From SABI01 sp963663665 (lineage in GTDB: Bacteria; Spirochaetota; Spirochaetia; Sphaerochaetales; Sphaerochaetaceae): a stretch of DNA of 64,000 bases. This document shows positions 35,065 to 43,744 of this stretch, piece after piece (position 1 is the first letter of the stretch; every line of letters starts with the position of its first letter). The DNA is taken from NCBI GenBank assembly GCA_963663665.2, contig CAXXKP010000009.1, positions 186,001 to 250,000 on the forward strand, in the 5' to 3' direction. Below the pieces are notes generated by a model, which was not told where the DNA came from, did no database searches, and was given only the letters and a program-made list of their open reading frames with translations. The position numbers were made by a program, and so were the translations under genes.

Positions 35065-36893
35065 TGCAAATTAGATCTTTTCGTAATCAAACTATCTTAC
35101 TTGTTTCCTTCATAGTAATAATTACCTTATTATCAAGCATTATTATCAGTCAATACACCCACCTTGAGAGTTTAAAGGCACAGACCTATCAAACTCTTAC
35201 CTCACACAATGAATATGTGAGAACAATCCTAGAGAATTCTCAAGAAGAGAGCTATGTAATACTCGACACCTACTCATCTTTACACTCGATCAGAATCACA
35301 CTAATCAATCTAGATGGAATAGTACTTTACGATAGTGATTATGATGCTCAAGAACTTGAAAACCACCTGTATCGAAAGGAAGTTCAAACTTCTTTGTTAA
35401 AAGGGATTGGAATGAGTGAGAGACGAAGTGATACTCAGGGTCTGTTAGTCCTCTATCTTTCTACCTATGAATCGACCTCCACGTATCCAATTGTGAGAAC
35501 CTCAACTCCGTTGAACCAGCTACAAGAGTATAGGGCGTTATTCAATAGAATCCTCTATGGGTATCTTATCATATTGTTTCTCATAGTGGGTGCGCTCACA
35601 ATTGTGAGTATTCGAAAAATAACAAAACCTCTTCAACAGGTTAATACACTTGCACACCAATACTCTTTAGGAAATCTGAAAGCAAAAATGAGTGTTCTAG
35701 GACCTACAGAACTTACAGATCTTGCTTTCACATTGACCCATATGGCAACAAAACTGAGAGGTACCATAGAAGAGCTCAATGATTCACGACTCATGATTGA
35801 AACAATGATCAACTCTGTTTCACAAGGACTCCTTCTCCTTGATGATAGAATGGATATCCAAATTGCGAATACTGCATCGTATCAATTGATCCCATCTAAA
35901 GAGAGAATCGAAGGTCATCCAATTGCCCAAATAGTTAATAGTATCAAAGTCCTTGAAACAATTCGCTCATGCCAACAAAGCAATACTCATAAAGAGATAG
36001 TAATTGAACAATTTGCTCACCTCTATGGAGAAACTGCACGAATAGTTGGCAAAGAGAAAACACGTACACTAAAATTCTCTATTGATCCAATTCATCACGA
36101 GAGCACATCAATGGCGCTTGTTATTACTATCACTGATATGAGTGAAATAGTAAAACTTGAACAAATGAGAAAGGATTTTGTGGCTAATGTCTCTCATGAA
36201 CTGAAGACTCCTATAACAGCAATTGCAGGTTTCTCCCAAACGTTGTTAGATGACCAAGAACATCTCAGTGCAACCCAACAAAGGTTCCTCTCAATCATTC
36301 ATCGTCAGGGACAAAACATGTTAAGTATCGTACAAGATCTTCTTCTCCTCTCATCTTTAGAACAAGAGCATTCAAACCTTAACCAATCCTGGGTCGATAT
36401 TCAGAATGTAATTGAGCAAAGTATTGCCTCGTGTAAGTTCAGGTCTGAAGAAAAAGAGATTGCAATAGAATGTTTGATTGAAAATGAAGATAACCTTCCT
36501 GTGTTTATTCATCCAATCCTCATAGGGCAGGCTGTGACGAATCTTCTGACGAATGCGATTGCCTACTCGCCACAAAAGAGCAGTATTAAAGTAGAGACGA
36601 AAGTTACTGAGAGTAAACTTTCGATTAAAGTTATAGACCAGGGGTGTGGAATTCCTCTTGATGAACAAGAAAGAATCTTTGAGCGATTTTATCGTGTAGA
36701 TACCGCTCGATCTCGTTCTCAGGGAGGAACAGGGCTTGGCTTATCAATAGTTAAACATATCGCTCATTCACATAGAGGGAAGATCGAAGTTCAAAGTATC
36801 ATCGATAAAGGTTCCACCTTCACGCTCACAATTGATCGTAAAGGAGAAGAATTCAGTCATTTTGAGCAATCGAGAGATAGAATAATGGAATAG
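35064..36893 (+). CDS. PhoR-type sensor histidine kinase
   Basis: A 609-residue membrane kinase. In order: helix 1 (about 8-28), a periplasmic segment of 130 residues, helix 2 (about 162-182), HAMP (about 183-235), PAS (about 245-365), HisKA with VSHELKTPITAIAGFSQ, and HATPase_c with NAIAYSPQ, DQGCGIP and GGTGLGLSIV. The large external domain differs from E. coli PhoR, which has almost none, but fits the PhoR/ResE-like kinases of many Gram-positive and spirochaete species. The ATG at 35064 is taken; a GTG lies one codon before. Confidence 0.88.
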   Translation: MQIRSFRNQTILLVSFIVIITLLSSIIISQYTHLESLKAQTYQTLTSHNEYVRTILENSQEESYVILDTYSSLHSIRITLINLDGIVLYDSDYDAQELENHLYRKEVQTSLLKGIGMSERRSDTQGLLVLYLSTYESTSTYPIVRTSTPLNQLQEYRALFNRILYGYLIILFLIVGALTIVSIRKITKPLQQVNTLAHQYSLGNLKAKMSVLGPTELTDLAFTLTHMATKLRGTIEELNDSRLMIETMINSVSQGLLLLDDRMDIQIANTASYQLIPSKERIEGHPIAQIVNSIKVLETIRSCQQSNTHKEIVIEQFAHLYGETARIVGKEKTRTLKFSIDPIHHESTSMALVITITDMSEIVKLEQMRKDFVANVSHELKTPITAIAGFSQTLLDDQEHLSATQQRFLSIIHRQGQNMLSIVQDLLLLSSLEQEHSNLNQSWVDIQNVIEQSIASCKFRSEEKEIAIECLIENEDNLPVFIHPILIGQAVTNLLTNAIAYSPQKSSIKVETKVTESKLSIKVIDQGCGIPLDEQERIFERFYRVDTARSRSQGGTGLGLSIVKHIAHSHRGKIEVQSIIDKGSTFTLTIDRKGEEFSHFEQSRDRIME

Positions 36894-37270
36894 GAAACGA
36901 GATACCTGTATTTCACGTATCAAAAACCTCTTTCCATGTAAATTCATTTTTTTTATTACTCGGATTATTGTAGTACAGAGAGGACTCCCACCGTGCCGAC
37001 CACCTAAGTATGCTTTATCAACTTTCTAGTCGAATTTTGCATTAAAATCATCAAGTGAGTACTAAGATGATTCTCCCCTCTGGGTTTTATAAATGAGCTA
37101 GATTTCATCTCAACTTAAGCAGATAAGATTATGTTAGTAAGAATGAGTTACCTTCTTGTTCCATCAGTTTCTTCTTTCACAGAAAAAGAAATATCACGGT
37201 TATTGTGAGAAAACTCGACACTCTTATAATCAACCCTTTTCAAAGAAGAAAATATTCTTTAATTATTAAA
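36894..37270. other. Intergenic region between the sensor kinase and phoU
   Basis: The 3' ends of two convergent operons face each other. I see no gene here. A possible kinase terminator (GATAC...GTATC near 36900-36925) is weak. Confidence 0.4.
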
Positions 37271-37296
37271 TCCACCTCTACAGGAATAGAGATGGA
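37271..37296 (-). terminator. Terminator of the pst-phoU operon
   Basis: On the - strand TCCATCTCTA pairs with TAGAGGTGGA (one G-U) around a 6-base loop and is followed by TTTAATAATT. It lies 34 bases after the phoU stop. Confidence 0.7.
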
Positions 37297-37329
37297 TTAA
37301 CACTCTTATATAAAAGCAGGAATCTGCGT

Positions 37330-38004
37330 TTATTTGGGAAGATGCCTTTTATTGAGTTGGGGTCTTTCACCTTTAGCCATGTAGATGATCCAACGGCAGA
37401 CAGTCGTCACATGGTCTCCAATTCTTTCTAATTCCTTTACTACATAAAAGAGATTAAGAAGTCTCTCCATTTGGATAGGATTTTCTACTTTTGTTTTAAA
37501 AATTAATGAGTTGATTTCATCGCGAGCTTCGTCAAGTTGATCATCCATCTGTGCAACTTCAATCGCCTTTTGTGAGGCAACATCAACAAAAGCCTCTACT
37601 GCTTTTCGTATCATTGTTGCTGCGATAAGTGCCATATCGCTAATCCTTTGTATAAAAGGTTCCTCAATCTGATGTTTTTCAGAGGTTACCATTTTAGCTA
37701 GATGAGCTGCATGATCGCCCATTCTTTCAAGGTTAGAGACCATCTTAATTCCCGCAATGATATGTCGCATATAATGTCCATAAGGGGCTTCTGATACAAG
37801 AAGACGAACACCATCGTTTTCAATCATCTCCTGCAGTTGATCAATAAAATAGTCGCTTTCAATCACATCTTTTGCTAATGTCAAATCATGTTCTTCAAAT
37901 GCAGAACGAGCTTTATACACGGCTTCTTCAACCCGTGTAACCATCTGGAGTATCATCTCTTGAAAAAATTTCATTTTATCGTCGAGGGAATTATTTTCAT
38001 TCAT
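37330..38004 (-). CDS. phoU: PhoU phosphate-signalling protein
   Basis: A two-repeat PhoU protein of about 224 residues; each repeat is a three-helix bundle with the metal-binding E/DxxxD motif visible as MDDQLDEARDEI in the second. PhoU links the PstSCAB transporter to PhoR and keeps the Pho regulon off when phosphate is ample. The frame can begin at 38040, but the ATG at 38004 has AAGGA eight bases upstream and gives the normal start. Last gene of pstSCAB-phoU. Confidence 0.92.
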   Translation of the reverse strand: MNENNSLDDKMKFFQEMILQMVTRVEEAVYKARSAFEEHDLTLAKDVIESDYFIDQLQEMIENDGVRLLVSEAPYGHYMRHIIAGIKMVSNLERMGDHAAHLAKMVTSEKHQIEEPFIQRISDMALIAATMIRKAVEAFVDVASQKAIEVAQMDDQLDEARDEINSLIFKTKVENPIQMERLLNLFYVVKELERIGDHVTTVCRWIIYMAKGERPQLNKRHLPK

Positions 38005-38036
38005 ACTATTGTTCCTTTTCATTGTATTATATGGTA

Positions 38037-38831
38037 TCAACCAAATTTTCCACTAATGTAATCTTCGGTCCTCTTGTCTCTCGGATTTAAAAAGACCTCT
38101 TCAGTATTCCCATATTCTACGAGGAAACCACAACGTGATTGATCAATAAGGAAAAATGCAGTCTTATCCGATATTCGTGAAGCCTGTTGCATATTATGGG
38201 TTACAACCACAATAGTGTATTGCTTCTTTAAATCGATTATGAGCTCTTCAATTCTGCTAGTTGAAATAGGATCCAAAGCACTTGTAGGTTCATCCATCAA
38301 TAACACTTCAGGATCTATTGCCAATGAGCGAGCGATACACAACCTTTGCTGTTGTCCTCCTGATAGACTCATTGCTGATTTATTCAAACGATCTTTTACC
38401 TCATCCCAGAGAGCAGATTTCTGTAAACTTTCTTCAACAATGTCATTCAATGTCGCTTTTGGAACTTTACCATGCAACCGAGGCCCATAGGCAATATTAT
38501 CATATATGCTCATAGGGAAAGGATTTGGTCTTTGAAAGACCATACCAACTTTTTTTCTCAATTCCATAGGATCAAAGTCTTGGTAGATATCTTTGCCTTC
38601 AAAGAGAACATCTCCTTTGATCCGAGAACCGTCAATGAGATCGTTCATCCTATTAAGAACTCGTAAAAAAGTAGATTTACCGCACCCTGAGGGGCCAATA
38701 AATGCAGTGATTGAACGCGAGGCGATGTCAATATTCACATTCTTAAGAGCTTTTACATCTCCATACCAAAAATCAAAATCTGAAACCTTGAATAAAGGAT
38801 TATCTATTTTAAAATCTTTATTACTTTCCAT
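38037..38831 (-). CDS. pstB: Phosphate ABC transporter ATP-binding protein PstB
   Basis: A 264-residue ATPase with Walker A GPSGCGKST, the PstB-typical RVLNRMNDLI, VGMVFQRPNPFPMSIYDN, signature SLSGGQQQR, Walker B VLLMDEPTSALDP and H-loop THNMQQA. The C-terminus ends in the PstB-like TEDYISGKFG. It overlaps the pstA end by 11 bases. Confidence 0.96.
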   Translation of the reverse strand: MESNKDFKIDNPLFKVSDFDFWYGDVKALKNVNIDIASRSITAFIGPSGCGKSTFLRVLNRMNDLIDGSRIKGDVLFEGKDIYQDFDPMELRKKVGMVFQRPNPFPMSIYDNIAYGPRLHGKVPKATLNDIVEESLQKSALWDEVKDRLNKSAMSLSGGQQQRLCIARSLAIDPEVLLMDEPTSALDPISTSRIEELIIDLKKQYTIVVVTHNMQQASRISDKTAFFLIDQSRCGFLVEYGNTEEVFLNPRDKRTEDYISGKFG

Positions 38832-40326
38832 TTCTCACTAGCCTCCTAGCAGAATACCTTGCTATGGTATTTATCATTAAAACTAACACTACCAGTACCA
38901 AAGCCGAGGCAAATGCTCTGTCTAAGCTTTGTCCTTCAGTGATTGTAAGGAATATGTGCATTGCGAGGACTCTAGCAGAATCCAACAGCCCTGTTGCTCC
39001 TTCAGGGCGAGAACCAATTGTGTATATGAGTGCAGCAGTCTCACCGATAGCGCGACCTATTGATAGAATAATTCCCGTTGTAATACCTGGGGAAGCTGCT
39101 GGAATGATAACTTTCCAAATTGTTTCTACTTTAGTCGCACCTAATGCGATACTTGCCTCAACCAGATTTCGCGGGACTAAACGTATCGCCTCCTCGCTTG
39201 TTCTGATAATGGTTGGAAGAATCATGATTGAAATTGTCATGGCTCCGGATATGAGAGAAAAACTCCAACCCATTAATTGTACAAACACCAACAATCCGAA
39301 TAAACCGAATATGATTGAAGGAATACCCGCAAGGACGTCGACACCTGAACGAATTATAGATAAAAGACGTTTGTTATGAGGATATTCTACTAAAAACGCT
39401 GCAGCTCCTACGCCTAAAGGTCCAGCGATGAGAATTGTAATGAAAACCATTAATAGCGTGTTCCATATTATTGATGAAATTCCACCATATTTACCCGATT
39501 CAACTGGTTTTTCAATCAAATAACTGAGCCTTAGATTGCGAGAACGCTCTATTGTCTGTAGTTTGAGCATCTGTAAACCAAGCAATTCTGCATTCTTGTA
39601 ACTCGTTAAACCAACAGAACCTCGCTCTGATTTTATCGTATCTATTCTTGAGTCCTTAACAATTACCACTGGAAGGTCCTGACCACCGATTTCTTTCCAA
39701 GAGATGATCGTGCCGGAAAGTAATGGTTCAATCAGATCAGTAGAGATTGAAGATAGACGAATATTATTTATAAGTTCTGTAACTGACTCGTGTACTGCAA
39801 GTACGATATCTTCTATAGAGACTATTGTAATACCTTTGACACCTTCTAAGTTGGTATCTGTACTCACTAAAGCAAAAGCTCCACGGTTAGTAGCCACTTG
39901 ACGAAGTATAGTATCTCGAGAGGCTAGTACTGCCTCACTGCGTTTTAGAGCATTATTATCTAATCCTAAGTATTCTAAGGCGACTGTCTCCATCCCATTC
40001 TCTATATACAAGTGGACATCAGAGTCTACTCCGCTCACCTTTCTCAAGGAAAAAACCTTCCCACCGTAAAAATCTCTTAAAGCTGGAAACGAGATTTTTT
40101 GTAGAAGATTTTGTTTGTTAGCAACAAGCATGACGGGAATGTTATCAGAAGAGAGATCTGGAACAACAAGGCTCTCTTGGTGTTTACTAGAATAAAGACC
40201 TCGTACCACAATGTATCCTATAATGAGAACGAGAATTATCACAGCAAGAAATGCCAAACCTTTAATGAGTGTGACAGCCATACGGTCAATGATTCGACGA
40301 TTTGTATCGAAATTTTTATAGGTCAT
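38821..40326 (-). CDS. pstA: Phosphate ABC transporter permease PstA with a PstS-like periplasmic insert
   Basis: The 501-residue protein is about 200 residues longer than usual PstA. A first helix (about 16-42) is followed by a large segment (about 45-270) before the permease core (about 280-495), which has GIPSIIFGLFGLLVF and EASIALGATKVETIWKVIIPAA. The insert resembles a PstS lobe: FYGGKVFSLRKVSG, TNRGAFALVSTD, LLSGTIISWKEIGGQDLP and SVGLTSYKN are all PstS-like motifs, compared with FSGEITNWSAVGG in the PstS of this operon. The phosphate-binding residues are not clearly kept. The start overlaps the pstC stop by four bases. Confidence 0.9.
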   Translation of the reverse strand: MTYKNFDTNRRIIDRMAVTLIKGLAFLAVIILVLIIGYIVVRGLYSSKHQESLVVPDLSSDNIPVMLVANKQNLLQKISFPALRDFYGGKVFSLRKVSGVDSDVHLYIENGMETVALEYLGLDNNALKRSEAVLASRDTILRQVATNRGAFALVSTDTNLEGVKGITIVSIEDIVLAVHESVTELINNIRLSSISTDLIEPLLSGTIISWKEIGGQDLPVVIVKDSRIDTIKSERGSVGLTSYKNAELLGLQMLKLQTIERSRNLRLSYLIEKPVESGKYGGISSIIWNTLLMVFITILIAGPLGVGAAAFLVEYPHNKRLLSIIRSGVDVLAGIPSIIFGLFGLLVFVQLMGWSFSLISGAMTISIMILPTIIRTSEEAIRLVPRNLVEASIALGATKVETIWKVIIPAASPGITTGIILSIGRAIGETAALIYTIGSRPEGATGLLDSARVLAMHIFLTITEGQSLDRAFASALVLVVLVLMINTIARYSARRLVRNGK

Positions 40327-41246
40327 GATCGCACTCCTTCCCGTGTTTTTTTTGTAAAAGTCACGATCATAATATTTAGGACAAGGACAAAAAGGAAAAG
40401 AATCATTGCAGTAGCAAAGAGACTTTCCATATGCGTTCCTTCGGCATAGCTCATATCAGTGATAATATTCATAGTTAAAGTCCGTCCCATCGCTGTCGGG
40501 GATGAAGGGAAAAGTGGCGCATTTCCACCTACTAGAAGGACAGCTGTAGTCTCTCCAACAGCCCGTCCAATTCCTAATACCAAAGAGGTGACAATACCCG
40601 ACTTAGCGGCTGGGACTATTACTCTGGAGATAGTCTGCCAACGTGTCGCTCCCATGGCAACGGATGCCTCTCTCAAATCTCGTGGGACTGATCTTAGGGA
40701 AACCTCGCTCACATTGATGATAGTAGGTAAGATCATGATCGCTAAGATAATGGATGCCGACAATATCGAATACCCATTACCTCCAAAAGTATTTCTTACA
40801 AAGGGTACAATTACCGCTATACCAAAAAGACCAAATAGAATTGATGGGATTCCCGCCAAAAGTTCTATAGATTGTCGCAAAAACGCGGCCGGTCTTCCCT
40901 TAGCAAACTCAGAAAGATAGACTGCAGTAGCTATGGCCACTGGTGTCGCCATAAGAAGAGAGAGAAAGGTAACATAGAAGGAAGTGAGGATGAAAGAGAG
41001 GATACCATAAGTAGGTGGGCTTCCAGATGGTTTCCAATTGGAAGAAAAAAGAAATTTTGTAAGAGGAACTTCAAGAAAGAATGGAAATCCTCTACTGAAT
41101 ATAAACAACGTTATAAGGCCAACTGAGATAACAGATATTAAAGCAGTAAGCAGTAGTATTTGTGATACTACTGCTTGAGTGCCTTTCCGAAACATCAACC
41201 GTTTGTCACGAGGAACTTCGTGGATAGCAGATCCGGTTTTTCTCAT
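40323..41246 (-). CDS. pstC: Phosphate ABC transporter permease PstC
   Basis: A 307-residue permease of normal length with six helices. FLFSSNWKPSGSPPTYGILSFI after the first helix, the GIPSILFGLFGIAVIVPF segment and the coupling loop EASVAMGATRWQTISRVIVPAA are typical of PstC. AAGGAG lies nine bases before the ATG. It pairs with the PstA protein to form the pore. Confidence 0.95.
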   Translation of the reverse strand: MRKTGSAIHEVPRDKRLMFRKGTQAVVSQILLLTALISVISVGLITLFIFSRGFPFFLEVPLTKFLFSSNWKPSGSPPTYGILSFILTSFYVTFLSLLMATPVAIATAVYLSEFAKGRPAAFLRQSIELLAGIPSILFGLFGIAVIVPFVRNTFGGNGYSILSASIILAIMILPTIINVSEVSLRSVPRDLREASVAMGATRWQTISRVIVPAAKSGIVTSLVLGIGRAVGETTAVLLVGGNAPLFPSSPTAMGRTLTMNIITDMSYAEGTHMESLFATAMILFLFVLVLNIMIVTFTKKTREGVRS

Positions 41247-41270
41247 GTGAGGGAACTCCTTGGTACAATA

Positions 41271-42113
41271 TTATGGAAGAGGAATAAATTCATTATCGGC
41301 AACTATAGCTTGACCTTTTGCAGAAAGAAGGTAATTTACAAAGTCAAGTTCTACAGAATCTGTAAGCTTTCCTTTGCTAACCATGTAGAGACTTCGAGAT
41401 ATTGGATATGAACCATTTACTACATTTGCACTATTGGGTTCTACACCACCAATGGTTAAAACATGTCCACCAGCTTCTGTGATTATGTGATTAAATGCCA
41501 TACCTACATAACCGATTGAGTTTGGGGTTGAAGCAATTTTAGTTGCAAGCTCTCCATTCTCTCTGGCTACAATAGCTTCTGCTTTATAAGATTTCTTGAA
41601 TTTATCTAATACGATTTCTTTAAATGAAGCATAAGTTCCAGAAGTTTCATCACGGACAATTACTTCAATTTTAACATTAGGTCCACCCACTGCACTCCAA
41701 TTAGTAATTTCGCCAGAGAATATTCCAGCAAGCTGTTCTATTGAGAGGTTCGCTATAGGAACATTAGCATTTACAGCCACTGAAAGACCATCCAATGCTA
41801 TTGGAATAAGAATCAATCCTGCTTCCGTCTCAGCACTTTTTAGTTCACGTGAAGAACCTGCAAGTGAAAGAGTTCCTTCCTGTAATTGTTTGATCCCGGT
41901 TGAGGACCCTAAGGTTTCGTATGAAATCTTTAGAGATGGTTTATCTGCTAAAAATTTGGGAAGAGCAGCATTGGCGATTGGTGCAACCGTTGAAGAGCCA
42001 CCAAATGTGTACGTTGTGACTGTTGCAGCGCTTTCAGAGTTACCTGCTGCACTGATTGTAGCAAGCAGAAAAATACCTACGAGCAAGACCATACTGATTC
42101 TGTTTTTTGTCAT
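41271..42113 (-). CDS. pstS: Phosphate-binding protein PstS
   Basis: A 280-residue exported protein. A signal peptide (MTKNRISMVLLVGIFLLATI) ends at SAAGNSES. The mature part has TFGGSSTVAPIANA, SAGSSRE-like SLAGSSREL, LAGIFSGEITNWSAVGGPN, VRDETSGTYASF and SIGYVG, which together form the phosphate site. It delivers phosphate to PstCA. First gene of the operon; GAGG precedes the ATG. Confidence 0.95.
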   Translation of the reverse strand: MTKNRISMVLLVGIFLLATISAAGNSESAATVTTYTFGGSSTVAPIANAALPKFLADKPSLKISYETLGSSTGIKQLQEGTLSLAGSSRELKSAETEAGLILIPIALDGLSVAVNANVPIANLSIEQLAGIFSGEITNWSAVGGPNVKIEVIVRDETSGTYASFKEIVLDKFKKSYKAEAIVARENGELATKIASTPNSIGYVGMAFNHIITEAGGHVLTIGGVEPNSANVVNGSYPISRSLYMVSKGKLTDSVELDFVNYLLSAKGQAIVADNEFIPLP

Positions 42114-42415
42114 GTCTAAAATCCTCCTATTGGATGTTATGACTGAAGAATACTGATCTTATATGAGGAATCAATGAGCTAAATATGAAAAATCTGTTAA
42201 TAGAAGAAAATTGTTATAACAAGAAATGAAAATCCAAGGTTTTTAGAAGGAGCTCATCTTATTGCTGTATGGGGGCGAATAATTGGTGTACAAAGATTTT
42301 TTACGTATGGGATGAAATGAAGTTTTGTGATAGGATAATTAACGCCTTCATTTTTTGAAGAAATCGTTTGTTGATCCATTCATATGGGCAAATTACGAGA
42401 TTTTAGGAGATTTGG
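42114..42415. promoter_or_regulatory. Divergent region between pstS and the LarA-type gene
   Basis: This region must hold the promoters of both operons. I found no Pho-box-like direct repeats and no clear -35/-10 pair. No gene is seen. Confidence 0.3.
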
Positions 42416-43684
42416 ATGATATTTTGTAAAATAGAAAATCCTTCTGGTATATCATACGACATGATGAAAAAGAGCTTTCACAAAGGATTAAAAAATTTAG
42501 GAAATCGACAGCGCGTGCTCCTCGTTCCACCTGATATCACTCGTCTTCATGGTCTTGGAGGTTTATTAGCTGTATGGGCAGTTGAATACTATAAAGATAA
42601 AGTAAAAGCAATCCTACCAGCCTTAGGGACACATGTACCAATGACAAGTGATGAAATTGACGTTATGTATCCTGGCATAGATCACTCGTTATTTGTCAAC
42701 CATGACTGGCGAAATGATGTTATCACTTTGGGGACAGTTCCTTCCTCTTTTATAGAAGAGGTAAGTGAAGGAAAACTCTCTTATTCATGGAAGGCTCAAG
42801 TAAACAGGCTCCTTGTAAGTGGTGGTTTTGATTTAATTCTTTCACTCGGCCAAGTGGTTCCTCATGAAGTGATTGGTATGGCTAACCATTCAAAAAACAT
42901 CTTTGTTGGAACAGGTGGAACTGAAGGAATTAACAAGAGTCACTATCTAGGTGCTGTATATGGGATGGAAAGGATTATGGGGAGAGCAGACTCTCCTGTG
43001 AGAGCAGTATTAGATTATGCACATACCCATTTTGCATCTACCCTACCTATCGTATTTGCACTCACCGTTGTAAAAAGAAATGATAGTGGTGAAATGATTC
43101 CTGCAGGCCTCTTTGTAGGGGATGATAGAGAATGCTTTGATGAAGCATCAAAACTCTCTTTGAGTGTAAATTTCATTATGGTCGATACTCCTTTAAAGAA
43201 AGTAGTTGTATATCTAGACCCTCATGAGTTTAGGACTACTTGGTTAGGAAATAAGGCAATATATAGGACTCGAATGGCAATAGCTGATGGCGGTGAACTC
43301 ATCATTATAGCTCCGGGGGTGCGGTCCTTTGGAGAAGATAAGGAGATTGACCGCTTAATTAGAAAATATGGATATAAGGGAACTGATTACGTACTTAATG
43401 CAGTATCCAGGAATGATGAATTAAAAGAAAACCTATCGGCTGCAGCACATCTTATTCATGGTTCAAGCGATAATAGATTCTCAATCACCTATTGTCCCTC
43501 AGGGATAAAAGAAAAAGATATTATCTCAGTTGGATATACGTATGGTAATTTTGAAGAGCTTGAGAAGAAATACCTCACTGAAGGAGTCAAAGATGGATTT
43601 AATACGACCTCAAGTGGAGAAGAATATTATTATATTAGTAATCCTGCAATAGGACTATGGGCTCACAAGAGTAGATTCCAATAG
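42416..43684 (+). CDS. LarA-family (nickel-pincer) racemase/epimerase homologue
   Basis: A 422-residue protein of the LarA superfamily (DUF2088). Family marks are PPDITRLHG (Asp40, Thr42, Arg43), GTHVPMTSDE with His73 in the place of the catalytic His of lactate racemase, and GQVVPHEVIGMANHSKNIFVGTGG, where Lys160 is a candidate for cofactor attachment. LarA enzymes carry a nickel-pincer nucleotide and racemise 2-hydroxy acids; characterised LarA homologues include gluconate 2-epimerase. The gene is followed by gnd, so a sugar-acid substrate is likely. larBCE are not in this window. AGGAG precedes the ATG by six bases. Confidence 0.8.
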   Translation: MIFCKIENPSGISYDMMKKSFHKGLKNLGNRQRVLLVPPDITRLHGLGGLLAVWAVEYYKDKVKAILPALGTHVPMTSDEIDVMYPGIDHSLFVNHDWRNDVITLGTVPSSFIEEVSEGKLSYSWKAQVNRLLVSGGFDLILSLGQVVPHEVIGMANHSKNIFVGTGGTEGINKSHYLGAVYGMERIMGRADSPVRAVLDYAHTHFASTLPIVFALTVVKRNDSGEMIPAGLFVGDDRECFDEASKLSLSVNFIMVDTPLKKVVVYLDPHEFRTTWLGNKAIYRTRMAIADGGELIIIAPGVRSFGEDKEIDRLIRKYGYKGTDYVLNAVSRNDELKENLSAAAHLIHGSSDNRFSITYCPSGIKEKDIISVGYTYGNFEELEKKYLTEGVKDGFNTTSSGEEYYYISNPAIGLWAHKSRFQ

Positions 43685-43744
43685 CCCAAGATGGTATAAA
43701 AAATAGATACTAATTTCGGTTTCAAATAATAGGAGAAGGTAATT

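Noticed and set aside
38864..39379. 171-codon + strand frame opposite pstA
   Set aside because: It lies fully within pstA on the other strand, has no ribosome site and its product is only the mirror of the conserved permease codons.
40459..40920. 153-codon + strand frame opposite pstC
   Set aside because: Antisense shadow of a well-conserved permease gene with no coding features of its own.
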